Shown here piece after piece: positions 50,927 through 58,836 of a stretch of DNA of 64,000 bases. Positions within the stretch are counted from its first letter, which is position 1, and every line of letters begins with the position of its first letter. The translations under genes and the position numbers were made by a program. The DNA is from Bradyrhizobium sp. ORS 278 (GTDB lineage: Bacteria > Pseudomonadota > Alphaproteobacteria > Rhizobiales > Xanthobacteraceae). Location: NCBI RefSeq assembly GCF_000026145.1, contig NC_009445.1:3782001-3846000 (forward strand), given 5' to 3'. Below the pieces are notes generated by a model that did no database searches, was not told the origin of the DNA, and saw only the letters and a program-made list of their open reading frames with translations.

Positions 50927-51136
50927 ATGCGCAAGCCACTCAATCTCTCCCGGGAGGAGATCGAGCGTCGTCGGGCCAAGGATCGCGAAGAGGCGCTCGG
51001 CGCGATCAGGGACAGCGACGTCGCGCGCGGCCGGCTGGAAAGCTGGAGCGGCGGCCGCGTCAACCGCTCATACGGGACGACGACTAAGATCCGCGCCGGC
51101 CGGCAGCCGGCAATCTGCAAGAGGAGACGACTTTGA
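50927..51136 (+). CDS. Small basic phage protein
   Basis: 69 residues, highly basic, starting MRKPLNLSREEIERRRAKDR; SWSGGRVNRSYGTTTKIRAGRQP at the end. Overlaps the next gene by 4 bases. Possibly nucleic-acid binding. Confidence 0.5.
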   Translation: MRKPLNLSREEIERRRAKDREEALGAIRDSDVARGRLESWSGGRVNRSYGTTTKIRAGRQPAICKRRRL

Positions 51137-51432
51137 GCTATTCATTCAACATCAGGGCGACGTCGAAGGTATCTGCAAAATCGGCCGTTGCCGCTGCGTT
51201 CGACAACGTGGTCGTGTCGCAGCCGATCCACGCGCGCGACAAGGCGGCTGCGCTGGCGAACGCGTCTGCGGTCATCGACCTGCTCGCCGACGACGCGCCG
51301 GAAGGTCACCTGATCGCGGTCTCGTGCAATGGCTACGTGGGTTGGCGCGAGGTGCTGCTGGCCGATGGCAGCAATCCGCTCAATGCGGCCTCGGTGTCGG
51401 CGCAGGCGTCCTACATGCCGTCGGAGGGGTAA
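51133..51432 (+). CDS. Small phage protein, last rightward gene
   Basis: 99 residues starting at TTG 51133 (SYSFNIRATSKVSAKSAVA). The end LIAVSCNGYVGWREVLLADGSN is beta-rich and resembles small proteins near the right end of alphaproteobacterial prophages. It is followed by a strong terminator. Confidence 0.55.
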   Translation: MSYSFNIRATSKVSAKSAVAAAFDNVVVSQPIHARDKAAALANASAVIDLLADDAPEGHLIAVSCNGYVGWREVLLADGSNPLNAASVSAQASYMPSEG

Positions 51433-51444
51433 CCCTGGCACTGG

Positions 51445-51473
51445 AAAACCCCGCCGGGTGAGGGCGGGGTTTT
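51445..51473 (+). terminator. Terminator of the late operon
   Basis: AAAACCCCGCC (51445-51455) pairs with GGCGGGGTTTT (51463-51473), a symmetrical hairpin able to stop transcription in both directions. Confidence 0.85.
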
Positions 51474-51607
51474 GCTCTGGCGCCGGGAGGCTACCTCGGG
51501 TGTATCTCTTTGACGCCCTTTGCTCTGGGCTGACCTCGATCTCACCACGGCCCGTCTTATGAAGGCATCATAACACCATCAACGCGTGCGTCAACAGTAA
51601 AAACAAC

Positions 51608-51826
51608 CTATGGGTTCAATTCCTCCAGCATCGCATCCATGAGGTTGCGAACGTCGGTCAGCCGCAATCGGCCATCGGAGGGCCGCAGGTACTCTCGCAG
51701 CGCTCGCCCTTGCCGGGCGGCGATCTCGTCCTTTGCCAGCCCGGTTGTCGCGGCTCGATAGGCCTTGAGATCGGCCAGGAATTCGCGGGCCACCTTGGGC
51801 GGCAGGTCAAGCGGCCGGCGCGCCAT
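51608..51826 (-). CDS. Small right-end phage protein
   Basis: 72 residues starting MARRPLDLPPKVAREFLADLKAY, helical and basic. Its ATG overlaps the stop of the upstream gene. Third gene of a leftward operon close to attR. Confidence 0.5.
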   Translation of the reverse strand: MARRPLDLPPKVAREFLADLKAYRAATTGLAKDEIAARQGRALREYLRPSDGRLRLTDVRNLMDAMLEELNP

Positions 51827-52059
51827 CAATGCAGCCGCCGCAGGTGTCGCGAGGCGATCTCGGCGAGAGCCTCGGTGGCGTCGTCGATGTCGGCCGTGTC
51901 GATCACGGGCCTGTCTGTCTCGATCAGCGCGCGGTTGCAGAGAGGGCAGGGGTCGCCGGGCGCGCCGCACCGGCAGCCGGCTGGACCGTCGATCCAGGGT
52001 CGGTCGGGATGTGCTTCGCACACGAAGCCGACGTTGCCGCAAAGCAGGCAGATCCTCAT
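51826..52059 (-). CDS. Small zinc-ribbon-like phage protein
   Basis: 77 residues. MRICLLCGNVGFVCEAHPDRPW, then CRCGAPGDPCPLCN provides several cysteines and a CEAHPDRPW motif common in small rhizobial phage proteins. ATG 52059 overlaps the previous stop (ATGA). Zinc-dependent binding is inferred from the cysteines. Confidence 0.55.
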   Translation of the reverse strand: MRICLLCGNVGFVCEAHPDRPWIDGPAGCRCGAPGDPCPLCNRALIETDRPVIDTADIDDATEALAEIASRHLRRLH

Positions 52060-52328
52060 CACGACTCGAGTCCGCGGAGGCGATTCAGTTCGGTCCGGGC
52101 GAGCGCCCTCGCTGCCTCACGGGCCTCGTCCTGGCTCGTAATGTTCATTGTGATCGCACGCCGGCCGGCGTTGTCATCCCAATAGAAGTAGACCGAGGGC
52201 CGGCCGTCAGCGAACTGGACCTCGAAGCTGCCAGTGGCGGGAATGCCCTTCGGGCTGTGCGGAATGATGCGGACCGGATCACCTTCCATTGGGGCTCGGA
52301 GAGTTTGGGGAGCGTTCTGGAAAGCCAT
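52059..52328 (-). CDS. Small right-end phage protein
   Basis: 89 residues. FEVQFADGRPSVYFYWDDNAGRRAITMNITSQDEA suggests a small beta-barrel or KTSC-like domain; the C-terminal helix is AREAARALARTELNRLRG. First gene of a leftward operon whose promoter would lie between it and attR. Confidence 0.5.
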   Translation of the reverse strand: MAFQNAPQTLRAPMEGDPVRIIPHSPKGIPATGSFEVQFADGRPSVYFYWDDNAGRRAITMNITSQDEAREAARALARTELNRLRGLES

Positions 52329-52398
52329 TATATATCAATGCTGGCGCTATTCCCCAAAAACATGCATAAACCATTGATTTTGCTGATTTCCCGCCGTT

Positions 52399-52413
52399 CG
52401 CTAGGGAGCGCCA
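52399..52413 (+). repeat. attR core
   Basis: CGCTAGGGAGCGCCA, identical to the last 15 bases of tRNA-Glu at 7906-7920. It is not part of a tRNA here, so it marks the right prophage end. Confidence 0.9.
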
Positions 52414-52555
52414 TCCTCGGGCACCGTTTCCACTCGAAATCGTCTGGGTCGCCCCTGTCGTGGCCCGCTCCGCGTTGACGGATGGCAGGTCGAGCCGGCC
52501 CGATCAACCCTCCATTAGGGTCCTTCCCGTACTGCAGTCGGCAAGCAGGAGCAGG

Positions 52556-52816
52556 ATGATGGCCGCACCCAAGAAGCGGGAAGCCCGCAAGTCGATGAAG
52601 CAGCCGGCGTGGATCACGCTGGATGGCGGATTCGCGGTGCGCCATTGCCTGGTTCAGGACATCTCCAGCTCGGGCGCCAGGCTGACCCTGCAGGAGGCGG
52701 CCGCCCTGCCGGCCACCATCCGGCTCGCCTTCGCGCGCGACGCGCGGACGGGGCGGCTGTGCCAGGTGGTGTGGCGCCGTGGCGCGTCGGTTGGCGTCAA
52801 GTTCATCGGCAAATAG
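52556..52816 (+). CDS. PilZ-domain protein
   Basis: 86 residues from ATG 52556 (MMAAPKKREARKSMKQP). The segment CLVQDISSSGARLTLQEAAALPATIRL is the conserved PilZ core (D-x-S-x-x-G-A-x-[IL]). The basic N-terminal region could supply the R-x3-R for c-di-GMP binding (KKREARK), so binding is possible but weakly supported. First host gene after the prophage. Confidence 0.75.
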   Translation: MMAAPKKREARKSMKQPAWITLDGGFAVRHCLVQDISSSGARLTLQEAAALPATIRLAFARDARTGRLCQVVWRRGASVGVKFIGK

Positions 52817-52860
52817 CGGATCGCGGTCGCTTCGTTGCGACAGACGCGCTATCAAGCGCC

Positions 52861-53115
52861 ATGGTCAGGTTCGTCATCCTCATTGCGATCGCCTCGCTGG
52901 GCGCCATGAGCGCCGCGTCCGCCGGCTCGTCCGGCTCCTCGCTGTTTGATCCGAAGGGGGGCGCGATCAGCAAGCCGATCTCCCGTTCCGGCGCGGTCAC
53001 CACCAATCCCTGCGCATCCTACGGCGCCAACTTCGTGCGCGTCGAAGGCACCGACACCTGCGTGAAAGTCGGCGGGGCGCTGCGCCTCGATATGGGCACG
53101 TCGACCGGCCGCTGA
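52861..53115 (+). CDS. Short exported protein resembling a porin N-terminus
   Basis: 84 residues: MVRFVILIAIASLGAMSAASA is a signal peptide. CASYGANFVRVEGTDTCVKV, followed by GGALRLDMG, is the typical beginning of the mature Bradyrhizobium porin (C..YG.GF..VPGTDTC.K.GG..R). It stops there, so it is either a free-standing mini-protein or a truncated porin. It is not followed by additional barrel sequence in any frame that I can see. Confidence 0.6.
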   Translation: MVRFVILIAIASLGAMSAASAGSSGSSLFDPKGGAISKPISRSGAVTTNPCASYGANFVRVEGTDTCVKVGGALRLDMGTSTGR

Positions 53116-53118
53116 CGT

Positions 53119-53760
53119 TTACGATAGCGGCGGCGCGATGTGGCGGATGAAGGCCGGCCGCTGCGCAATTTGCGCGTACCAGCGCATCAGGTTCGCCAGC
53201 TCCGGCTTGATCACACCCTCGACGCCGAACCAGCGCCGCGCATAGGCGCCGAGCGCGATGTCGGCAAGCGTGAAGCTGTCCGCCTCGACATAGGTACGTG
53301 TGGCCAGGTGGGCGTCGAGGATGCGCCACATCATCGCGGCGCCGTCAGCGGCCTGCTGCAGCGCGGCCATATCGCGCTGCTCAGGCGGGGTGCGCACCAG
53401 ACCCCAGAACAGCGGCCGCTCGGTCGGCTGAACGGTCGAGAGCGTCCAGTCGAGCCAGCGCTCGACGGCAGCGCGGTCTCGCGGCCGCGCCGGATAGAGC
53501 AGGGTGTCGCCACCATAGGCGAGGCAGAGATAGCGCATGATCGCGTTGCTCTCCCATAGTACGAAGTCGCCATCGACCAGCGTCGGGATGCGGCCGTTCG
53601 GATTCATCGCGAGGTAGTCCGCCTCGTTGTTGCGGCCGAACTGCATGCCGGCATCGATGCGGTGAAAGCCAAGATCGAGCTCGGCAAGACACCACAGCAC
53701 CTTCTGCACGTTGACAGAGTTGGGGCGTCCCCAGATCGTCAGTTGCGTTGCGGCGGGCAC
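53119..53760 (-). CDS. Glutathione S-transferase family protein
   Basis: 213 residues. The thioredoxin-like N-terminal part shows SVNVQKVLWCLAELDL, then NPNGRIPTLVDGDFVLWESNAIMRYL, giving the cis-Pro and the ES glutathione-binding pair. The C-terminal helical domain is present (TLADIALGAYARRWF). GTG 53760 is supported by GAGGAG upstream. Conjugates glutathione to small substrates; substrate unknown. Confidence 0.85.
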   Translation of the reverse strand: MPAATQLTIWGRPNSVNVQKVLWCLAELDLGFHRIDAGMQFGRNNEADYLAMNPNGRIPTLVDGDFVLWESNAIMRYLCLAYGGDTLLYPARPRDRAAVERWLDWTLSTVQPTERPLFWGLVRTPPEQRDMAALQQAADGAAMMWRILDAHLATRTYVEADSFTLADIALGAYARRWFGVEGVIKPELANLMRWYAQIAQRPAFIRHIAPPLS

Positions 53761-53816
53761 ATCGGACTCCTCTCATGCCGAGCATTCTCCGACGATCTTG
53801 ATAGCGCATCGCACGC

Positions 53817-53844
53817 AAAAAGCCCCGCTTCCGGCGGGGCTTTT
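53817..53844. terminator. Bidirectional terminator
   Basis: AAAAAGCCCCGC and GCGGGGCTTTT flank a short loop. It lies between the GST gene and the tiny membrane gene at 53894-53974. Confidence 0.7.
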
Positions 53845-53893
53845 CGGTCGAACGCGTCGCGCGCGATCAGTCTGTCGTCGTGGTTCCCGGCGA

Positions 53894-53974
53894 TCAGCGG
53901 CCGAAGAACAGCCACAGCAGAATGATCACCGGAATCGGCACGCCCAACAACCACAGCAAGATTCCTCGACCCAT
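53894..53974 (-). CDS. 26-residue single-TM protein
   Basis: MGRGILLWLLGVPIPVIILL then WLFFGR. A single hydrophobic helix with charged ends; AGGAGG lies 6-7 bases upstream of ATG 53974. Very similar small proteins occur in Bradyrhizobium; I know of no function. Short length explains why it would be missed in usual gene calling. Confidence 0.6.
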   Translation of the reverse strand: MGRGILLWLLGVPIPVIILLWLFFGR

Positions 53975-54061
53975 CTCGGCCTCCTCATATCCTCTCCGTC
54001 AATCGGAGCGACAACGCGAGGGTGGCCACGGGGTTCCGATCGTGATGTCGCGAACGATTGA

Positions 54062-54277
54062 TCAGGACTGCGGCAGATCGCTGAGCGGCAAGCCGATCCG
54101 GAACAGGCAATAGCCTTCGCGATCGAAGATCGCCCGAACCTCGTCGTTGACGTCGGCTTTCACCCGCGTGCGCGTCAGGCGCCAGTCCTGCTCGCGCACG
54201 CCAGCCGGGACTTCCCGGTCATCCGGCAGCACGAGCCGATAGCTCGGATCACGCAGACGGACCAGGAAACGATACAT
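54062..54277 (-). CDS. Small conserved-looking protein
   Basis: 71 residues starting MYRFLVRLRDPSYRLVLPDDREV; beta-rich then a hydrophobic helix-like end. No known domain. Five bases from the glyoxalase gene, likely co-transcribed with it. Confidence 0.55.
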   Translation of the reverse strand: MYRFLVRLRDPSYRLVLPDDREVPAGVREQDWRLTRTRVKADVNDEVRAIFDREGYCLFRIGLPLSDLPQS

Positions 54278-54282
54278 GCCGC

Positions 54283-54735
54283 CTACCAGTGTCCGGTGTT
54301 CGGCATCGACAGCCACGGCTCGGCCGGCGCCTTCGGCTCGCCCTTCTGCAACAGCTCTATCGAGTGCAGGTCGGGCGAGCGCACGAACGCCATGTTGCCG
54401 TCGCGCGGCGGCCGGTTGATGGTGACGCCGAGCTTCATCAGGCGATCGCAGGTGGCGTAGATGTCGTCGACCTCATAGGCGAGATGGCCGAAGAAGCGGT
54501 CCTCGCCGTATTTTTCCTCGTCCCAATTGTAGGTCAGCTCGACCAGCGGTGCTCCGCGCGTCGGCGGCAGGCTCTTCAGCAGGTGTTCATCCTCGGGTGC
54601 GCAAAGAAACACCAGCGTGAAGCGGCCCTTGTCGTTGTCGATCCGGCGCACCTCCTTGAGGCCGAGCGCATCGGAATAGAATTTGAGCGCGACGTCGAGA
54701 TTGCGCACGCGCAGCATGGTGTGGAGATAACGCAT
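54283..54735 (-). CDS. gloA: Lactoylglutathione lyase / glyoxalase I
   Basis: 150 residues. Typical glyoxalase I: RYLHTMLRVRNLDVALKFYSDALG at the start gives the first metal His; APLVELTYNWD the Glu; FFGHLAYEVDDI the second His; SPDLHSIELLQ the last Glu. It isomerises the methylglyoxal-glutathione hemithioacetal. ATG 54735. A GST gene lies 500 bases away, but the two are separated by other small genes. Confidence 0.9.
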   Translation of the reverse strand: MRYLHTMLRVRNLDVALKFYSDALGLKEVRRIDNDKGRFTLVFLCAPEDEHLLKSLPPTRGAPLVELTYNWDEEKYGEDRFFGHLAYEVDDIYATCDRLMKLGVTINRPPRDGNMAFVRSPDLHSIELLQKGEPKAPAEPWLSMPNTGHW

Positions 54736-55314
54736 CGTTCCTTGTCTCCCTGAGCTTGAAGCGGATGTTCAACGGCCGCCTGCGGACGGCGATCCATAGC
54801 AGCATTCGGCAGGCTTGCGCAGCTTGCCGCGATGCCGGCTCGCGCGGAATTGTGGGGTGCGGGACGATCTGCCGAGAGTGGGCGGAGCGATCCTGCGGCC
54901 CGTTCGGAGGTCGGCGAATCGCTGTTTTCAGCCGTGATTCGCAGCGTGAACGAAGCGCAGCATTGCGGGCTGATACGGGCTTTTCAGTGCGTTTTGCCAG
55001 TCATGTGCGGCCAAAATCACGCAGGATCGTCGAAAATGCCTGGAAATATAGGGGAAAATGAATCGCATGCTCCATTCGATGGGCATCGCAGCTTGACTTC
55101 TCCGCGCTCCATTGGAATTTTGGCGCCGCTGTGGGTGCTTCGGGGCCCCTTGAAATGCAGGAGAATCCCGAAAATCGCGGGGTGTACCACCACCAGACGA
55201 CTGAAGTCCCGGCTGTGCAATGCAGCCAGAAAACCCCGACCAGTCTGCGCAGCAATGCGCTGATAGCCGCGCAGTCGTCACGTCAATCACCGGTAACAAT
55301 CATAAGGAGACACG
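54736..55314. other. Intergenic stretch upstream of the HU gene
   Basis: 579 bases without a gene I can support. It should contain the promoters of gloA (minus) and HU (plus). AT-richer patches near 55020-55070 and 55090-55115 may be part of the HU promoter, but no clear hexamer pair was found. Confidence 0.4.
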
Positions 55315-55617
55315 ATGGCTACCCAACTCTCGAAGTCGCAACTCATCGAGAAGATCGCGACCACCACCGAGCTGTCCAAGCGTGACGTCAAGAACGTCAT
55401 GGAGACGCTCACCGATGTCGGCCACAAGGAGCTGAAGAAGAACGGCGTGTTCCTGGTGCCGGGCTTCGCGAAGTTCGTCGTCGTCAAGAAGGCGGCCGTC
55501 AAGGCGCGCAAGGGTACGAACCCCTTCACCGGTGAAGAGATGATGTTCAAGGCCAAGCCGGCCCGCAAGATCGTGCGCGCCCGCCCGGTCAAGGCCGCCA
55601 AGGACGCGGTGGCCTGA
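55315..55617 (+). CDS. hupB: HU family DNA-binding protein
   Basis: 100 residues. The HU fold: SKSQLIEKIATTTELSKRDV, then LVPGFAKFVVVKKAAVKARKGTNPFTGEEM, with the conserved R-x-G-x-NP-x-T-G-E of the DNA arms. The alanine/proline/lysine-rich end extends the arms' basic tail. AAGGAGA precedes ATG 55315 by 7 bases. Packages and bends chromosomal DNA. Confidence 0.9.
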   Translation: MATQLSKSQLIEKIATTTELSKRDVKNVMETLTDVGHKELKKNGVFLVPGFAKFVVVKKAAVKARKGTNPFTGEEMMFKAKPARKIVRARPVKAAKDAVA

Positions 55618-55647
55618 TCCAGCTTCGGCAGGTTGATGGTTTGCGAG

Positions 55648-55671
55648 GGCCCCCTGCAAAGGGGGCCTTTT
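55648..55671 (+). terminator. Terminator of the HU gene
   Basis: GGCCCCC and GGGGGCC with loop TGCAAA, followed by TTTT. Confidence 0.85.
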
Positions 55672-56059
55672 CGTTTGATGGGGGACGGCCACGTGTTGGC
55701 GCTTTACAGCCGCTGAAACGACAGCAGCGCCAGCACGACGGAATATCTTCGTCGCGTGGCGCCACCCTCGATGACTGGGCCCTGAAATTCCCAGTACTGA
55801 TGTGTCTGGAGGAGCCGCCCAAAGGTTCAAGCCGACGTGCAACGATTTGCCTGGGGCTGAGATGGCGCACGCGCCGACTTGAGGGGGCCTCGAGCAGAGC
55901 AGGCCCAAGGGCCCAAGACCCGTTTTGGAGGTATGAGGAAAAGTCAGGTTTTATTGCGCAGCAAGCCGTTGACCAGGCTGCTCTCCGGTCGGCGAGGCAG
56001 GCTGTGGATAGGCTGCGAACAGGCTGTGGAAAAAGCGGCGCCTCGCTCCGTCGCGGGTC
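55672..56059. other. Intergenic stretch with two DnaA-box-like sequences
   Basis: No supported gene. TGTGGATAG (56003-56011) and TGTGGAAAA (56025-56033), reading as CTATCCACA and TTTTCCACA on the other strand, are close to the DnaA box TTATCCACA and 22 bases apart. Two sites are not enough to propose an origin. Confidence 0.3.
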
Positions 56060-56191
56060 TCAGGCTTCGGTCGCGTCATCCCGGCAGCCGTCCGGCGCGG
56101 AGCCGACGCCGTGATGGCGGGATGCGATCACGACGAACCCGCCGTAACCGATGATGTTGACCAGAAGTTCGAACCAGGAAGCCATCGCCAT
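56060..56191 (-). CDS. Small membrane-associated protein
   Basis: 43 residues starting MAMASWFELLVNIIGYGGFVVI and continuing ASRHHGVGSAPDG. A single weak hydrophobic segment. Start ATG 56191 is the only acceptable one with GGTGG upstream; ATG 56185 is an alternative. Function unknown. Confidence 0.4.
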   Translation of the reverse strand: MAMASWFELLVNIIGYGGFVVIASRHHGVGSAPDGCRDDATEA

Positions 56192-56319
56192 TCCACCAAG
56201 ACGACCATGAACGCATGGTCCCCCCGGTTGGTTCCCGCAGCTCCGGCATCCCACGGAGCTGCAACCAATCCCGCGGTGTCTGCGTTGTTTGGACGCATCG
56301 GAATTGGAGGACACCAACC

Positions 56320-56601
56320 ATGAGAAAGACACTGGCTGTTCTGGCGACCGCAGGCGCTGTCGCCGTCACGGCGTTGGCGGCGCCCGCGCCGGCTCAGGCG
56401 CGCGGCATCGGACCAGGTCTCGCCTTCGGACTCGCCGCGGGTGCGCTCACTGCGGGCGCGATCGCGGCGTCGCATCCCTACTATTACGGTCCGGACTACG
56501 GCTATGCCTATGGCCCGCGCTACGTCTATGCCCCCGGCCCATACGCTTATTACGGCGGCCCCTACTATCATCGCTACCACCGCTGGCACCATCACTGGTA
56601 A
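56320..56601 (+). CDS. Exported tyrosine/histidine-rich protein
   Basis: 93 residues. Signal peptide MRKTLAVLATAGAVAVTALA with AQA cleavage site, a hydrophobic glycine/alanine segment, then a tail rich in Tyr, Pro, Gly and His (YYYGPDYGYAYGPRYVY, ending HRWHHHW). This is common in Bradyrhizobium periplasmic or surface proteins of unknown function; metal binding by the His tail is possible. TTGGAGG precedes the start by about 9 bases. Confidence 0.75.
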   Translation: MRKTLAVLATAGAVAVTALAAPAPAQARGIGPGLAFGLAAGALTAGAIAASHPYYYGPDYGYAYGPRYVYAPGPYAYYGGPYYHRYHRWHHHW

Positions 56602-56626
56602 GCGCGAGCGCCGGTGAAGTCATCAG

Positions 56627-56658
56627 GAGCCCGGGCGGCATCGCGCCCGGGCTCTTTT
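56627..56658 (+). terminator. Terminator after the exported Tyr/His-rich gene
   Basis: GAGCCCGGGCG (56627-56637) pairs with CGCCCGGGCTC (56644-56654), followed by TTTT. Confidence 0.85.
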
Positions 56659-56679
56659 CATGTTGAGCTGCAGATCGGA

Positions 56680-56844
56680 CTATTCCGCGGCCTCGCCCCG
56701 CTGGGCCTTGCGCCAAGCCTGGCGCGCGAATTCCTCGCGCTCGCGGGCGAACTTCTCCTGGGTCGACTTGAATCGCGCCAGTCGTGCCGTGATCTCGGCG
56801 CGCTCCTGCGTCCGCCGGTCGTCCTGCGTCTCGTCGTGTCCCAC
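56680..56844 (-). CDS. Small charged helical protein
   Basis: 54 residues from GTG 56844: GHDETQDDRRTQERAEITAR, then LARFKSTQEKFAREREEFARQAWRKAQ. It is an almost continuous amphipathic, coiled-coil-like helix rich in Arg and Glu, with GAGGA upstream of the start. Convergent with the upstream gene across a terminator. Function unknown. Confidence 0.45.
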   Translation of the reverse strand: MGHDETQDDRRTQERAEITARLARFKSTQEKFAREREEFARQAWRKAQRGEAAE

Positions 56845-57178
56845 GGATCCTCACTGCTCCGGTTGCCATCCGGCGAGTCCAGCCATGAGACGCGTGACAA
56901 ACTTCCTGGCGAATCGCTGACGCGATGAGGCTGTCCGATTGCGGCGCGATTGCGGAAGCTCTTGCTTGTGAAGATCGGGGGCTGTGCGAGCTGGGGACAG
57001 CAGAAGAGACGTGTGGCCTGGGTCGTCAGCCGAGCGAGGTTACGTCACGGACTCGTTCTGCTTGCAGGACCGGTTCCTGCTGATGCTCAATAGACGCACC
57101 TACGAGCCGCGGCGATGCCGTTACCGGTATGATAGAGAGCGGCTGTTACGCCGCGCGTGAAACTTTGGGGTGCTGTCG
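56845..57178. other. Intergenic stretch before the sirtuin gene
   Basis: About 330 bases with no supported gene and no strong hairpin or regulator motif. It presumably contains the sirtuin promoter. Confidence 0.4.
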
Positions 57179-57937
57179 ATGATCGCTTCCAACTTGCAGG
57201 ATGGCGTCAACCGCCTGGGCGACATGATCGCAGCCGCGCGCGTCATTGTGCCGTTTACCGGCGCCGGCATCTCGACGGAAGCCGGCATTCCCGATTTCCG
57301 CTCGCCGGGAGGACTATGGACGCGCAACCGGCCGATCGACTTCGAGGAGTTCGTCGCCAGTCAGGATGCGCGCGACGAGGCGTGGCGGCGGCGCTTCGCA
57401 ATGCAGGAGACGTTTGCCGCGGCGCGTCCCAGCCGCGGTCATCACGCGCTGGTCTCGCTCTATCGCGCCGGGAAGATACCGGCCGTCATCACCCAGAACA
57501 TCGACAATCTGCATCAGGACTCCGGCTTTGCCGCCGAGCACGTCATCGAGCTGCACGGTAACACCACCTATGCACGCTGCATCGGATGTGGGCAGCGCTA
57601 TGAGCTCGCCTGGGTGCGCGAGCGCTTCGCGCGTAACGGTGCGCCGGATTGTCCGGAGTGCGCCGAGCCGGTGAAGACGGCGACGGTTTCGTTCGGTCAG
57701 GCCATGCCGGAGAACGAAATGCAACGCGCGGCCGAGCTCGCGCAGCATTGCGACCTTTTCATCGCGATCGGCTCATCGCTGGTTGTATGGCCGGCGGCGG
57801 GCTTTCCGTTGATGGCAAAGCAGGCGGGTGCGCGACTCGTGATCATCAACCGGGAACCGACCGATCAGGACGACGTTGCCGACCTCGTTATTCACGACGA
57901 GATCGGCGAAGTACTCGGATCGTTCGTCCGTAATTGA
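57179..57937 (+). CDS. cobB: NAD-dependent protein deacylase (sirtuin, SIR2 family)
   Basis: 252 residues. Sirtuin motifs in order: PFTGAGISTEAGIPDFRSPGG, TQNIDNLHQDSG, catalytic His in IELHGN, a zinc site of C-x2-C (CIGCGQ) and C-x2-C (CPECAE), then GSSLVVWPAAGFP and IINREPT. It removes acyl groups from protein lysines using NAD. ATG 57179 (MIASNLQDG) is preferred over GTG 57170. The gene symbol is assigned by family, not proven orthology. Confidence 0.9.
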   Translation: MIASNLQDGVNRLGDMIAAARVIVPFTGAGISTEAGIPDFRSPGGLWTRNRPIDFEEFVASQDARDEAWRRRFAMQETFAAARPSRGHHALVSLYRAGKIPAVITQNIDNLHQDSGFAAEHVIELHGNTTYARCIGCGQRYELAWVRERFARNGAPDCPECAEPVKTATVSFGQAMPENEMQRAAELAQHCDLFIAIGSSLVVWPAAGFPLMAKQAGARLVIINREPTDQDDVADLVIHDEIGEVLGSFVRN

Positions 57938-58134
57938 ACGGAAATTGATGCATTTTTGTCGGTAAGTCTGTTCATATGCCTCACTGAATCCGATTTTTGT
58001 CTATGCGCGGCACGAGGGAATGTTATCTTCGATTCGAGAGATTCGCGTGGCTCGTCGAGGGTATAGACGGTGAGCACGCGCAGGGCGCCGTTGCAGGGGT
58101 GGCGGCTCACAATTCATCTGTGAGGTCCGGGGTT

Positions 58135-58788
58135 ATGGGGTCGGACGGATTTGAGTCCAAGAAGCTTGGAGTACCGGTCGCTGGTGTAACTACACCAAAC
58201 CGGCTCGGGGCAGACTATCAGGTCGGTGTCGCGCGCGACTCGGCGATCGACGCGCTGACCGGTCTTGGCGAGAACCTCGTCGAAATCAGCGGCGTCATCA
58301 AATGGTTCGACGCCTCGAAGGGATACGGCTTCATCGTTCCCGACAACGGCTGGCCCGACGTGCTGCTGCACGTCACGGTGCTGAGACGCGATGGCTACCA
58401 GACCGCCTATGAAGGCGCTCGGCTGGTGGTCGAGTGCGTCCAGCGCGCCAAGGGCTACCAGGCCTTCCGCATCGTCTCGATGGACGAGTCGACCGCGATC
58501 CATCCGGCGCAGATGCTGCCGCCGCGCACCCATGTGACGGTGACGCCGACCAGCGGCCTTGAGCGCGCGCAGGTCAAGTGGTTCAACCGCCTTCGCGGCT
58601 TCGGCTTCGTCACCTGCGGCGAGGGCACGCCGGACATCTTCGTCCACATGGAGACCCTGCGCCGGTTCGGCATGACCGAGCTGCGGCCCGGCCAATGGGT
58701 GCTGGTCCGCTATGGGCCGGGCTCCAAGGGCATGATGGCGGCCGAGATCCATCCCGAGACCGGCTCACCGGCGCTGTCCTCGCACTGA
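58135..58788 (+). CDS. Double cold-shock-domain protein
   Basis: 217 residues with two cold-shock domains: first at about 50-115 (ISGVIKWFDASKGYGFIVPD, VLLHVTVLRRDG) and second at about 140-205 (RAQVKWFNRLRGFGFVTCGE, DIFVHMETLRRFG). Both have RNP1 (KGYGFI and RGFGFV) and RNP2 (VLLHV and IFVHM) motifs that bind single-stranded nucleic acid. The start ATG 58135 was chosen because the upstream in-frame extension lacks coding character. Double-CSD proteins of this length are widespread in alphaproteobacteria. Confidence 0.88.
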   Translation: MGSDGFESKKLGVPVAGVTTPNRLGADYQVGVARDSAIDALTGLGENLVEISGVIKWFDASKGYGFIVPDNGWPDVLLHVTVLRRDGYQTAYEGARLVVECVQRAKGYQAFRIVSMDESTAIHPAQMLPPRTHVTVTPTSGLERAQVKWFNRLRGFGFVTCGEGTPDIFVHMETLRRFGMTELRPGQWVLVRYGPGSKGMMAAEIHPETGSPALSSH

Positions 58789-58816
58789 CGGGGATCCCGG
58801 AGCGAAACGCAAGCAG

Positions 58817-58836
58817 AGCCCCGGATCCGGGGCTTT
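58817..58836 (+). terminator. Terminator of the double CSD gene
   Basis: AGCCCCGG and CCGGGGCT form a perfect hairpin, then TTTGT. Confidence 0.7.

Larger units (their letters stand above)
7906..52413. mobile_element. Complete-looking HK97-like siphovirus prophage in tRNA-Glu
   Basis: Bounded by identical 15-bp repeats at the tRNA 3' end and at 52399-52413. It contains integrase, repressor, operators, replication, antitermination, packaging, head, tail and lysis modules in the usual lambdoid/HK97 order. No structural gene appears truncated. Host genes resume immediately after the right repeat. Confidence 0.93.

Noticed and set aside
52328..52855. Minus-strand frame across attR and the PilZ gene
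   Set aside because: It crosses the prophage boundary and is opposite a gene with a recognisable PilZ core.
55300..55908. Minus-strand frame covering the HU gene and its terminator
   Set aside because: Shadow of HU on the other strand and it contains the HU terminator.
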